Assembly (NCBI RefSeq): GCF_006265225.1
Contig: NZ_VDCS01000005.1
Location: 62,001-126,000 of the forward strand
Direction of reading: 5' to 3'
Origin: Allotamlana fucoidanivorans
GTDB taxonomy: Bacteria > Bacteroidota > Bacteroidia > Flavobacteriales > Flavobacteriaceae
DNA length: 64,000 bases
Part shown: positions 26,179 to 34,621 of the stretch, in pieces
Layout: every line of letters starts with the position of its first letter
Numbering within the stretch: the first letter of the stretch is position 1
Program-made: the position numbers and the translations under genes
Notes under the pieces: model-generated
Seen by the model: the letters and a program-made list of their open reading frames with translations, nothing else
What the model was told of the DNA's origin: nothing
Databases searched by the model: none

Positions 26179-27167
26179 TATATTGGGATTTTTAAGTAAA
26201 GTTTATACATATCTCCTTCCACTTTTGAATTAAGAATAAAATTGTTTGAGTAAAGCAAATTTAGTCTTCGCATGGCATTTTCATTTCCTATTCCCGAGAA
26301 TGAGTCTTGAGCTACGTCAGGATTAAAATTATTCTCTAAGGAGAATTCAAGATATCCCTTTAACACATTAAAACTCATATCGATTTTTAAACAGTCATTG
26401 GCCTTCATGCCATGCTTAAAACAATTTTCAACAAATGAGAGTATCAAAAGTGGAGGCACTTGAACATCTTCAATATTTCCTGTAATATCCATATTGGTTT
26501 CAACCCTATCTTTAAACCTTAAATGCTCTATGTCTATATAATTATTGATATGCGTAATTTCATTAATCAAATCTACTTTAGAGCCATCAATATTATAGAG
26601 TACATACTGCATCATTTCAGATAGCTTAATCACCAATTTAGGAGCATCTTCAGATTTTTGAAGGGTTAAAGCGTACAAATTATTTAATGTATTGAAAAAG
26701 AAATGAGGCTGTATTTGAGTATGTAAATATTTAAGCTCTGTACTTAACTGCAACTGTGCCAAATCTTCATTCTTCTTTTTTTCTAAAAACCATTCAACCA
26801 CAAATTTTATTGCTGTTACAAATGATATCACATACAACTCACCTAAAATAACGGCAATAATATAATTGATATCAAAAAAACTAGATGGTAATTGAGACTC
26901 TGGAAAAACTTCTTCTGTAACTAATACATAATTTAATGCTGTTCTAATAACATAAACCAATGCTAAAATCACTAACATGATAAAAACATACCTTTTATAG
27001 CGTTTCCTAAGAATGAATTTTGGTATTAAATAAAAGATGTTTCCATAAACAATAATAATATGTATGGCGAATTCTACAACATTGGATTTGAATGAATATA
27101 CATAATCATTAAAGTAACTCCCCCAACGTAACACGTTAAAAATGAAGTATGCCAACCAAAATATCAC
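26178..27167 (-). CDS. LytS/YehU-type sensor histidine kinase
   Basis: A 329-residue kinase with four membrane segments (residues ~1-125) and no obvious extracytoplasmic domain. The phospho-acceptor motif is QIQPHFFFNTLNNLYAL with His155. The ATPase domain has FVENCFKHGM and GIGNENAMRRL; the usual DxGxG box is weak (SLENNFNPDV), as is common in this class. It probably senses a membrane-linked or transport-linked signal. It heads the operon kinase - LytTR - nagP - nagX and is divergent from susC across 281 bases. Confidence 0.9.
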   Translation of the reverse strand: MIFWLAYFIFNVLRWGSYFNDYVYSFKSNVVEFAIHIIIVYGNIFYLIPKFILRKRYKRYVFIMLVILALVYVIRTALNYVLVTEEVFPESQLPSSFFDINYIIAVILGELYVISFVTAIKFVVEWFLEKKKNEDLAQLQLSTELKYLHTQIQPHFFFNTLNNLYALTLQKSEDAPKLVIKLSEMMQYVLYNIDGSKVDLINEITHINNYIDIEHLRFKDRVETNMDITGNIEDVQVPPLLILSFVENCFKHGMKANDCLKIDMSFNVLKGYLEFSLENNFNPDVAQDSFSGIGNENAMRRLNLLYSNNFILNSKVEGDMYKLYLKIPI

Positions 27168-27363
27168 ATGATATTTAATGGGTATAGTAGTTCCTATTTT
27201 TTGTTTTGAAAACAGAATAATTCTTAAATTTTAAAGGTTTTACGTATAAATTTTATAACAATACACAGCAATTTTAGTGATATATTCATTAATTAGCAAT
27301 AAAAATAGCAATAGTTTATTTCGTAAAAATCACTCATCGAAAATTAAATGTTGTCTATGTGTA

Positions 27364-27377
27364 AAACGATGTCGTTT
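27364..27377. promoter_or_regulatory. Palindrome of LacI-operator type upstream of susC
   Basis: AAACGA-TG-TCGTTT is a 14-base palindrome 72 bases before the susC start, in the gap shared with the kinase gene. LacI-family operators commonly have this AAACG...CGTTT form. Candidate target of the LacI regulator at 19127-20131. Confidence 0.45.
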
Positions 27378-27448
27378 ATATAATTTTTTTTAAAACAAAT
27401 TTATTTATAGATAGTTTGGCTCAACTAAAAAAACAAAATAATCAAATT

Positions 27449-30400
27449 ATGAAACAAAACTTACAAACACTTTTCTTGTTTTCTTTCTTACTATTGACTG
27501 TTCAGTTTTCATTCGGACAGGAAAAAGAGATTAAGGGAACAGTAACTTCAAAAAGTGACGGTTTTCCCCTTCCCGGAGTTAATGTGACCGTGCAAGGCAC
27601 AACCAATGGGGCTCAAACAGATTTTGATGGCAATTATACACTTACCGTTAATGTAGGTGATGTATTGCACTTTTCTTACTTAGGAATGACTTCTGTAGAC
27701 GTAACAGTTGGAGCATCAAACACCATTGATGTAATGCTTGAAGAAGATGCTGAACAACTAAACGAAGTTGTTGTAACTGCCCTTGGTATAAAAAAGGAAA
27801 GAAAAACGCTCACCTATTCTGCTCAAGATGTAAAAGGCGATGATCTTACCAAGGTAAAACAGGTAAACCCTATAAATAGCTTATCTGGTAAGTCTGCTGG
27901 CTTAACCATTACAAGAAGTTCATCGGGTGCTGGTGGGGCAACAAAAGTTGTTTTAAGAGGTAACTCTTCAACCACTAATAATGACCCGCTCTATGTTATT
28001 GATGGTGTGCCTATGTTGAATAATGGTAATGGCCAAAACGGAGAAACCCCAGGAACCAACATATTTGGTAGTCAAACAGGAAATCGTGATGGAGGTGATA
28101 TCACCTCTTTAATTAACCCTGATGATGTTGAAAGTATGACTGTTTTAAAAGGTGCTTCTGCTGCTGCACTATATGGTAGTCAAGGTGCTAACGGTGTTAT
28201 TCTAATTAATACTAAAAGCGGAAAAGAAGGAAAATTGAGTGTAAATTTCAATTCAACCTTTACTGTTGACAATGTGGTTTCCTTACCTAAATTACAAACT
28301 GAATACCAATCAAATTCAGTAGGACAACCCATTGACGAAAATGGCAATGTATCAGATCCTAAATCATGGGGGACAAAAGCAAGTGGTTTATCAAATACTG
28401 TTGATGACTTCTTTGAAACAGGTATTACAACCATTAATTCTCTATCGTTAAGTGCTGGAAATAAAAAGGCACAGACCTATTTCTCTTACGCCAATACGTC
28501 AGCTACTGGAGTCATGCCAGAAAATCGTTTAAACAGAAATGTGTTAAACTTAAGAGAAACGGCTAGCTTTTTAAATGAAAAAATTAACGTATCTGCAAAC
28601 ATCACCTTATCTGACCAAAGAATCTGGAACAGGCCTGGGAATGGTTTATACTCAAACCCACTAACAGGTTTGTATCTTAACCCTGTGGGTATTGATTTAA
28701 ACAATTACAAAAACTTTGAATATTTCAATACAGCAACCAATATGATGGATCAATATGCTACGTCATTTGATGAAAATATTCAGCAAAACCCTTACTGGTT
28801 AATTTACAGAAATCCAAGTAAAGATATTGTGCAACGTGCATTGGCAAGTGTTAGTGTAAAATATCAAATTACAGATGCGTTCGCCTTACAATCAAGAGGT
28901 AGTTATGACAAATCTTTCTTTACTTATGACAAAAGATTATATGCTGGTAGTGATCCTACTTTTGTTCCTAACACAGGAAGATACCAACTTGAAAAAACTG
29001 AAAACACACAACAATATTTAGACTTAATTGCTACTTATAACCGTGCTATTTCAGAAGATTTCGATTTTGGTTTAACCTTAGGAACAAGTCTTACCAAATA
29101 TAAAATTGGAGATCAAATATCATTAGACTCAGGGCCTGAAGGCTTAAAATTCCCTAATGAGTTTACTATTGCAAATTTTGAATCTTCAAATGGCATCATG
29201 CAGCAAGTAGGCAACAGAGAAGTACAATCTGTTTTTGGAGCCGCAAACATTGGTTACAAAGGCATGTTATTCTTAGATATTACGGGTAGAACAGACTGGT
29301 CTTCAACACTGGTTAATACAGACTCTAAATCGTTCTTTTACCCATCTGTTGGTTTAACTAACATAATAACAGAGACATTTAAAATGCCAGAATCAGTATC
29401 TTTTGCTAAGGTAAGATTGTCTTATGCTGAAGTAGGAAAAGATATTCCGGTATATGCTACAGTACCTAGAAGAACTATTGGAACAACCAATTCAGGAGGT
29501 ACCATAGGATCTGCAAATCAAGCTACATTTGCACCTAGAGAAGGCGAAACACTTAAACCTGAAAGACAAAAGTCTTTTGAAATAGGTACAGAATGGCGTT
29601 TCTTAGGAAACAGACTTGGTATAGATTTCACGTACTATGATTCTTCTACTGAAAATCAAATATTCTATATTGATGCACAACCAAACATTGAAGGATATGT
29701 TCAAAATATTGTAAACGCCGGTGAGATTTCAAACAAAGGTATTGAGTTAGTCCTTAACGGAAAACCTATTGTTAATGACAACTTTAAATGGAATACAGCC
29801 TTAAACTTTGCTCAAAACACGAACAAAGTAGTATCCGTTCATCCATCACTTGAAAATGGCGAAGCTATTTTAACCGCTCCTGGTGTAAATGGTTATGGTT
29901 ATTCACTTGTTGAAGGTGAAGATTTCGGTAGCATCAAAGGACGTTCTGTGGTAAGAAATGAGAATGGATTACCTGTAGTGACTGATGACGGAAACGGAAA
30001 CTTAACTATTGAAGCTACAGAATTTCAAACCATAGCTCACGCACAACCTGATTTCACCTTAGGCTGGAATAACTCATTTGATATCAAAAACTTTACAATC
30101 AATTTTTTAGTTGATGGAAAATTTGGAGGTAATGTAGTGAGTGTCACCGAAGCGGTAAATGATTTTTATGGTGTATCTCAAGCAACAGCTGACGCCAGAA
30201 ACAACAATGGTGGCCTAATCAATGTAGTGACTACCGATGGTAATGCAACTACAATGACAGCACAAGACTACTATACTAAAACAGCTGGCAGAGCTGGTTT
30301 ACTTGGTGAATATGTGTATGATGCAACTAACGTAAGTTTAAGAGAATTATCAATAGGATACACCTTACCAAAGTTTAGTGACTTTTTTGAATCTATCAAG

Positions 30401-30556
30401 TTATCACTCATTGCAAACAACTTGTTTTTCATCTATAAAGATGCTCCTTTTGATCCAAACATTGCATCCAGTACAGGTATAGGATTACAAGGTGTTGACA
30501 TCTATGGCCAACCTTCTACAAGAAGTATAGGATTAAACATTAACGTAAATTTCTAA
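27449..30556 (+). CDS. SusC/RagA-type TonB-linked outer-membrane transporter
   Basis: A 1035-residue protein from ATG 27449; a TTG at 27416 in frame is rejected because the signal peptide starts at MKQNLQTLFLFSFLLLTVQF. It has a carboxypeptidase-regulatory-like domain (GTVTSKSDGFPLPGVNVTVQGT), the TonB box-like DEAEQLNEVVVTALGI region, the plug (KGASAAALYGSQGANGVILINT) and a 22-strand barrel. SusC imports oligosaccharides bound by its SusD partner, which follows 5 bases later. The GH20, NagB and NagK genes downstream point to a GlcNAc-containing glycan. Confidence 0.95.
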   Translation: MKQNLQTLFLFSFLLLTVQFSFGQEKEIKGTVTSKSDGFPLPGVNVTVQGTTNGAQTDFDGNYTLTVNVGDVLHFSYLGMTSVDVTVGASNTIDVMLEEDAEQLNEVVVTALGIKKERKTLTYSAQDVKGDDLTKVKQVNPINSLSGKSAGLTITRSSSGAGGATKVVLRGNSSTTNNDPLYVIDGVPMLNNGNGQNGETPGTNIFGSQTGNRDGGDITSLINPDDVESMTVLKGASAAALYGSQGANGVILINTKSGKEGKLSVNFNSTFTVDNVVSLPKLQTEYQSNSVGQPIDENGNVSDPKSWGTKASGLSNTVDDFFETGITTINSLSLSAGNKKAQTYFSYANTSATGVMPENRLNRNVLNLRETASFLNEKINVSANITLSDQRIWNRPGNGLYSNPLTGLYLNPVGIDLNNYKNFEYFNTATNMMDQYATSFDENIQQNPYWLIYRNPSKDIVQRALASVSVKYQITDAFALQSRGSYDKSFFTYDKRLYAGSDPTFVPNTGRYQLEKTENTQQYLDLIATYNRAISEDFDFGLTLGTSLTKYKIGDQISLDSGPEGLKFPNEFTIANFESSNGIMQQVGNREVQSVFGAANIGYKGMLFLDITGRTDWSSTLVNTDSKSFFYPSVGLTNIITETFKMPESVSFAKVRLSYAEVGKDIPVYATVPRRTIGTTNSGGTIGSANQATFAPREGETLKPERQKSFEIGTEWRFLGNRLGIDFTYYDSSTENQIFYIDAQPNIEGYVQNIVNAGEISNKGIELVLNGKPIVNDNFKWNTALNFAQNTNKVVSVHPSLENGEAILTAPGVNGYGYSLVEGEDFGSIKGRSVVRNENGLPVVTDDGNGNLTIEATEFQTIAHAQPDFTLGWNNSFDIKNFTINFLVDGKFGGNVVSVTEAVNDFYGVSQATADARNNNGGLINVVTTDGNATTMTAQDYYTKTAGRAGLLGEYVYDATNVSLRELSIGYTLPKFSDFFESIKLSLIANNLFFIYKDAPFDPNIASSTGIGLQGVDIYGQPSTRSIGLNINVNF

Positions 30557-30561
30557 GAAAA

Positions 30562-32139
30562 ATGAAGAATATATATAAATACCTACTAGCTTCTGTAATT
30601 ATAATCAACTTTACAAGTTGTACTAGTGATTTTGAAAAGATAAACACCGATCCTCACGGTATTAGCGAAGAGAGCTTAACACAAATGAATAACAATGTTG
30701 GCAATGAGTTTGGCCCCATGTTTTTAAATGTGTTTAATGTAACTCCAGCATGGAATTTCCAGTTGCAACAAAACTTAATAGGTGATGTATACTCAGGGTA
30801 TATGACCCCTCCCACACCATTTGCTGGAAATGTAAATAACATGACCTATGCCTTAGTTGATGGTTGGAATGGATTTCCTTGGAGTGACGCCTATGGAAGC
30901 ATTATGCCACAAGCTCTAAATGTAAAAAATGCCGTAGCATTAGGAGGTGATCCTGACGGTATTAAGTTTGTGTATTTAGCAAACATTATAAAGGTGACTG
31001 CTATGCATCGTGTATCAGACATCTACGGCCCTATTAGATACACTAAGTTTGATGATTTTGCTACAACTGGTGAATACGACTCTCAGGAAGTGGCATACAA
31101 TGCGTTCTTTAATGATTTAACAGAAGCCATTGATGGCTTAAAAGCCTATGAAGGGGATGTGCAATTTATCCCTTTTGACATGTCTGACTTCGAAGGGGAT
31201 ATTGCTTCTTGGAGACAATTTGCTAACAGTATCAGATTGCGCTTAGCCATCCGCGTATCTAAGGTAAATCCTGCTTTAGCTAAAACACAAGGCGAATTAG
31301 CTTTAGCTAGTGACGCTGGTTTAATGGAATCAAACAATATGGTAATCAACACTGGATTTCCACATCCACTTACGGTTATTAGTGGTTCATGGGGAGATAT
31401 TAGAATGGGCGCCGAAATGGAATCTATTTTAACAGGATATAATGACGGAAGAATTGAAACGTATTTCACTCCATCTGAGGATGAAAGTTTGGCTGGTGAT
31501 TACAAAGGTATTAGAATGGGTATTGATATTGACGCTAAAGGGCAATATGGTGATCATGCGGCTATTGGCGGTGTTATTGATGGTGAAACTATGACCTGGA
31601 TGACCGCTGCCGAAGTGCATTTCTTGAAAGCTGAAGCTGCCCTAAGAGGTTGGGCTGGTGCTGGAGACGCCAAAGCAAATTATGAAGCTGGAGTTACGGC
31701 ATCCTTCGCACAACACGGTGTTTCAGGTATTGCTGATTATTTAGCCGATAACACCAGTACACCTGCCGATTTTGTTGATGCCTTAAATGCAACAAATGAT
31801 ATTGCGTACGCCAGTGATGTAAAAATTGCTTATAACGATGCTGGCACACTTGAAGAGCAACTAGAACAAATCATTACACAGAAATGGATTGCTATGTTCC
31901 CTGACGGACAAGAAGCTTGGTCTGAATTTAGACGTACAGGCTACCCAAGAATCTTTCCTGTGGTTGTGAATAATAGTGGAGGAACTATTGATACTAATAC
32001 TCAAATTAGAAGAATCAATTTTGTTCAAAACGAAAAAAACACCAACGGAGAAAATGTTGAAGAAGCCATTGGTTTCTTAAATGGTCCAGATACTGGAGGC
32101 ACACGTCTTTGGTGGGACACTGGAGCATCAAACTTTTAG
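30562..32139 (+). CDS. SusD/RagB-type nutrient-binding outer-membrane lipoprotein
   Basis: A 525-residue lipoprotein with lipobox INFTSC, Cys20. It opens FEKINTDPHGIS, which fits the SusD-like group 2 family. Helical TPR-type segments hold the glycan-binding part: WLTAAEVHFLKAEAALRGW appears as MTWMTAAEVHFLKAEAALRG, and QEAWSEFRRTGYPR near the C-terminus is the family's conserved end. It acts as a lid on the SusC barrel. A strong hairpin after its stop separates it from nagB. Confidence 0.95.
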   Translation: MKNIYKYLLASVIIINFTSCTSDFEKINTDPHGISEESLTQMNNNVGNEFGPMFLNVFNVTPAWNFQLQQNLIGDVYSGYMTPPTPFAGNVNNMTYALVDGWNGFPWSDAYGSIMPQALNVKNAVALGGDPDGIKFVYLANIIKVTAMHRVSDIYGPIRYTKFDDFATTGEYDSQEVAYNAFFNDLTEAIDGLKAYEGDVQFIPFDMSDFEGDIASWRQFANSIRLRLAIRVSKVNPALAKTQGELALASDAGLMESNNMVINTGFPHPLTVISGSWGDIRMGAEMESILTGYNDGRIETYFTPSEDESLAGDYKGIRMGIDIDAKGQYGDHAAIGGVIDGETMTWMTAAEVHFLKAEAALRGWAGAGDAKANYEAGVTASFAQHGVSGIADYLADNTSTPADFVDALNATNDIAYASDVKIAYNDAGTLEEQLEQIITQKWIAMFPDGQEAWSEFRRTGYPRIFPVVVNNSGGTIDTNTQIRRINFVQNEKNTNGENVEEAIGFLNGPDTGGTRLWWDTGASNF

Positions 32140-32161
32140 TTTAAGTTGAATTGTAAATAGA

Positions 32162-32219
32162 GTTTAGTTTGTGGTTGTGCAAGCGGAAGACTTCGGTTTT
32201 TCGCTTGCTTAAACTAAAA
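32162..32219 (+). other. Large UUCG-capped hairpin between susD and nagB
   Basis: GCAAGCGGAAGAC (179-191 of 32000) pairs with GTTTTTCGCTTGC (196-208) over a TTCG tetraloop, with two G-T wobbles; an outer arm TTTAGTTT / AAACTAAA extends it. There is no T run, so it is more likely an mRNA-stability or processing element than a full terminator. Confidence 0.65.
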
Positions 32220-32248
32220 CAAGAGATAAAAAAGAAAAAACTGTAGCC

Positions 32249-34171
32249 GTGAAAATTACCGACAATAAAAATATAGCATATACAAAAGCTGGTATGTTTG
32301 AAGAGACTCGCTTTGAAAAAATACATAATGTTATTTTCAAAGAATCAAAAGAAGCGTCCATTCTTGTTGCTCAAGAAATAGCCACTTTAATTCGTGAAAA
32401 AGAACAACAAAATCAACCTTGCGTTTTAGGTTTAGCCACAGGTTCTTCTCCCATAAAAGTGTATGAAGAATTAGTAAGAATGCATAAAGAAGAAGGTCTG
32501 AGTTTTGCCAACGTAGTTACTTTCAACTTAGATGAATATTACCCCATGGACAAAGGCAATATTCAAAGTTACTTCTATTTCATGCATGAACATCTATTTA
32601 ATCATATTGATATTCTTCCTGAAAATGTAAACATCCCTAACGGCACAGTAAGCTCAGAAGACTTATACCAATATTGTATTGATTACGAAATGAAAATCAA
32701 ATCTTACGGCGGTCTTGATTTTCAATTACTAGGGATAGGACGAACAGGACATATTGGATTTAATGAACCTGGTTCTCATTACAATTCAGGCACCAGAAGT
32801 ATCACTCTAGATCATATTACCCGTGTGGATGCCGCACCAGCTTTTTTGGGTATTGAAAACGTTCCTAGAAAGGCCATAACTATGGGAATTGGTACCGTGA
32901 TGGGTGCAAAACGTATCATTCTTTTAGGCTGGGGAGGTAATAAAGCTGAAATTCTTAAAAAAACAATTGAAGGTGAAATTACTTCTGAAGTTCCGGCTAC
33001 CTATTTACAGAATCATGATAATACCACGTTTGTCATCGATGAAGCAGCAGCTGCTGAACTTACCAGAGTAAAAACCCCTTGGCTAGTAACAAACTGTGTT
33101 TGGGAAGAATCATTAAAACTTAAAGCCGTTGTATGGCTCAGTGAACGCACCGAAAAGCCTATTTTAAAACTTACCGACAAAGACTATAATAACAATGGCA
33201 TGTCTGGCCTTTTAACTGAGGAAGGCACAGCCTATGATTTAAACATTAAAATGTTTAACAAGCTTCAGCATACCATTACGGGGTGGCCAGGAGGCAAACC
33301 CAATGCTGATGATTCTAACAGACCCGAACGTGCTAGTATTCCCAAAAAACGTGTCATAATTTTTAGCCCGCATCCCGATGATGATGTTATTTCAATGGGA
33401 GGTACTTTTGACCGATTAGTGGAGCAAGGCCATGAGGTACATATTGCTTACCAAACCTCTGGAAACATAGCTGTTTCAGATGAAGAAGCTTTGAAGTTTG
33501 CTGAAATCACACAAGCTCTTTGTCCCGATTGCGAAGAAACCCAAAGCATTATAAATTTTCTTAAAATAAAAACCGATAATGATATTGACTCGGTTGAGGT
33601 ACGTCAATTAAAAGGATTAATCAGAAGAAGTGAATCGCTGGGTGCTACAAGATACTTAGGGTTGAAAGATGAGAATGTACATTTTTTGGACCTCCCATTT
33701 TACGAAACGGGTACTATCAAAAAGAATAACATCTCACAAGCAGATATTGAAATCATGTGCAACTTAATAGAGACTATTAAACCTCATCAAATTTATGCCG
33801 CTGGAGACTTAGCCGATCCGCATGGCACGCATAAGGTCTGCTTAGATACACTATTTGAAGCTCTAAAAGTTTTAAAACCTAACACCTACATGAATGATTG
33901 TTGGGTATGGCTGTACAGAGGTGCTTGGCATGAATGGGAGTCTTACCAAATTGAGATGGCTGTTCCTATGAGTCCAGATCAAGTACTGCGAAAACGCCAT
34001 GCTATTTTCTACCACCAGTCTCAAAAAGATGGCGTTATGTTTCAAGGGGGAGATTCGCGAGAATTTTGGGTACGTGCAGAAGACAGAAACAGATTAACAG
34101 CAAAAAAATACAATGATTTAGGACTGGCAGAGTATGCCGCTATTGAAGCCTTTAAACGGTATTATTTTTAA
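32249..34171 (+). CDS. nagB: Glucosamine-6-phosphate deaminase fused to a PIG-L/LmbE-like deacetylase domain
   Basis: A 640-residue two-domain protein. Residues ~20-290 are a NagB deaminase: LGLATGSSPIKVYEEL, FNLDEYYPM (Asp95) and GRTGHIGFNEPGS with His168. The position that is Asp141 in E. coli NagB is Thr166 here. Residues ~365-600 are PIG-L/LmbE-like: SPHPDDDVISMGG supplies the zinc-binding HPDD (His375), and DPHGTHKV the later His pair. NagB converts GlcN-6-P to fructose-6-P and ammonia; PIG-L enzymes deacetylate GlcNAc-type sugars. Together they could cover the missing NagA step. The start is a GTG at 32249; ATG 32297 (MFEETRFEKIH) would remove 16 residues. The GTG is kept because KAGMFEETRFE continues smoothly from it. 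Confidence 0.85.
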   Translation: MKITDNKNIAYTKAGMFEETRFEKIHNVIFKESKEASILVAQEIATLIREKEQQNQPCVLGLATGSSPIKVYEELVRMHKEEGLSFANVVTFNLDEYYPMDKGNIQSYFYFMHEHLFNHIDILPENVNIPNGTVSSEDLYQYCIDYEMKIKSYGGLDFQLLGIGRTGHIGFNEPGSHYNSGTRSITLDHITRVDAAPAFLGIENVPRKAITMGIGTVMGAKRIILLGWGGNKAEILKKTIEGEITSEVPATYLQNHDNTTFVIDEAAAAELTRVKTPWLVTNCVWEESLKLKAVVWLSERTEKPILKLTDKDYNNNGMSGLLTEEGTAYDLNIKMFNKLQHTITGWPGGKPNADDSNRPERASIPKKRVIIFSPHPDDDVISMGGTFDRLVEQGHEVHIAYQTSGNIAVSDEEALKFAEITQALCPDCEETQSIINFLKIKTDNDIDSVEVRQLKGLIRRSESLGATRYLGLKDENVHFLDLPFYETGTIKKNNISQADIEIMCNLIETIKPHQIYAAGDLADPHGTHKVCLDTLFEALKVLKPNTYMNDCWVWLYRGAWHEWESYQIEMAVPMSPDQVLRKRHAIFYHQSQKDGVMFQGGDSREFWVRAEDRNRLTAKKYNDLGLAEYAAIEAFKRYYF

Positions 34172-34178
34172 AACGACT

Positions 34179-34604
34179 ATGAAAGTACTTATGTTATTTC
34201 TTTTAAGTATAGCACTATATAGCTGCCACCAAAAACAAGTATCAACCCACATGATTGGTTCTTGGAAAATGGTTTATGCAGATGTTTTAGAAGACGATTC
34301 CATACAGACAAAAGATTTAACGCATACGGCTTTTATAAAAATTATAAATCAAACGCATTTTGCTTTTTTTAATCAGAGTGAACATGGCAATGATCTTTTT
34401 TACAGTGGGGCTGGCACCTATGTTTTAGAAGACAACACCTATACAGAAACTCTTGATTATACAACCGATAATCACCTGAAATCTCAGAAGTTCATATTCA
34501 AGGTTCAGTTTATTGGTGATACTCTAGTTCAATCGGGAGTAGAGCAAATTGAAACGGCTGGAATTAACAGAACGATTACTGAAAAGTACATCAGAATTAA
34601 TTAG
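34179..34604 (+). CDS. Small lipoprotein, unknown function (lipocalin-like strands)
   Basis: A 141-residue lipoprotein starting at ATG 34179 (MKVLMLFLLSIALYSC, Cys16); an ATG at 34134 inside nagB is not needed. The mature part has a beta-strand pattern (HMIGSWKMVYADV, THFAFFNQSE, GAGTYVLEDNTYTETLDYT, KFIFKVQFIGDTLVQSGV), which suggests a small lipocalin-like barrel. This is a shape call, not a family match. It lies 7 bases after nagB and 17 before the GH20 gene, so it is part of the amino-sugar operon. Confidence 0.6.
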   Translation: MKVLMLFLLSIALYSCHQKQVSTHMIGSWKMVYADVLEDDSIQTKDLTHTAFIKIINQTHFAFFNQSEHGNDLFYSGAGTYVLEDNTYTETLDYTTDNHLKSQKFIFKVQFIGDTLVQSGVEQIETAGINRTITEKYIRIN

Positions 34605-34621
34605 ACAAAAAGACCCAACAG

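Noticed and set aside
27416-27448. TTG start for susC
   Set aside because: The signal peptide begins at ATG 27449 and the upstream codons add no hydrophobic part.
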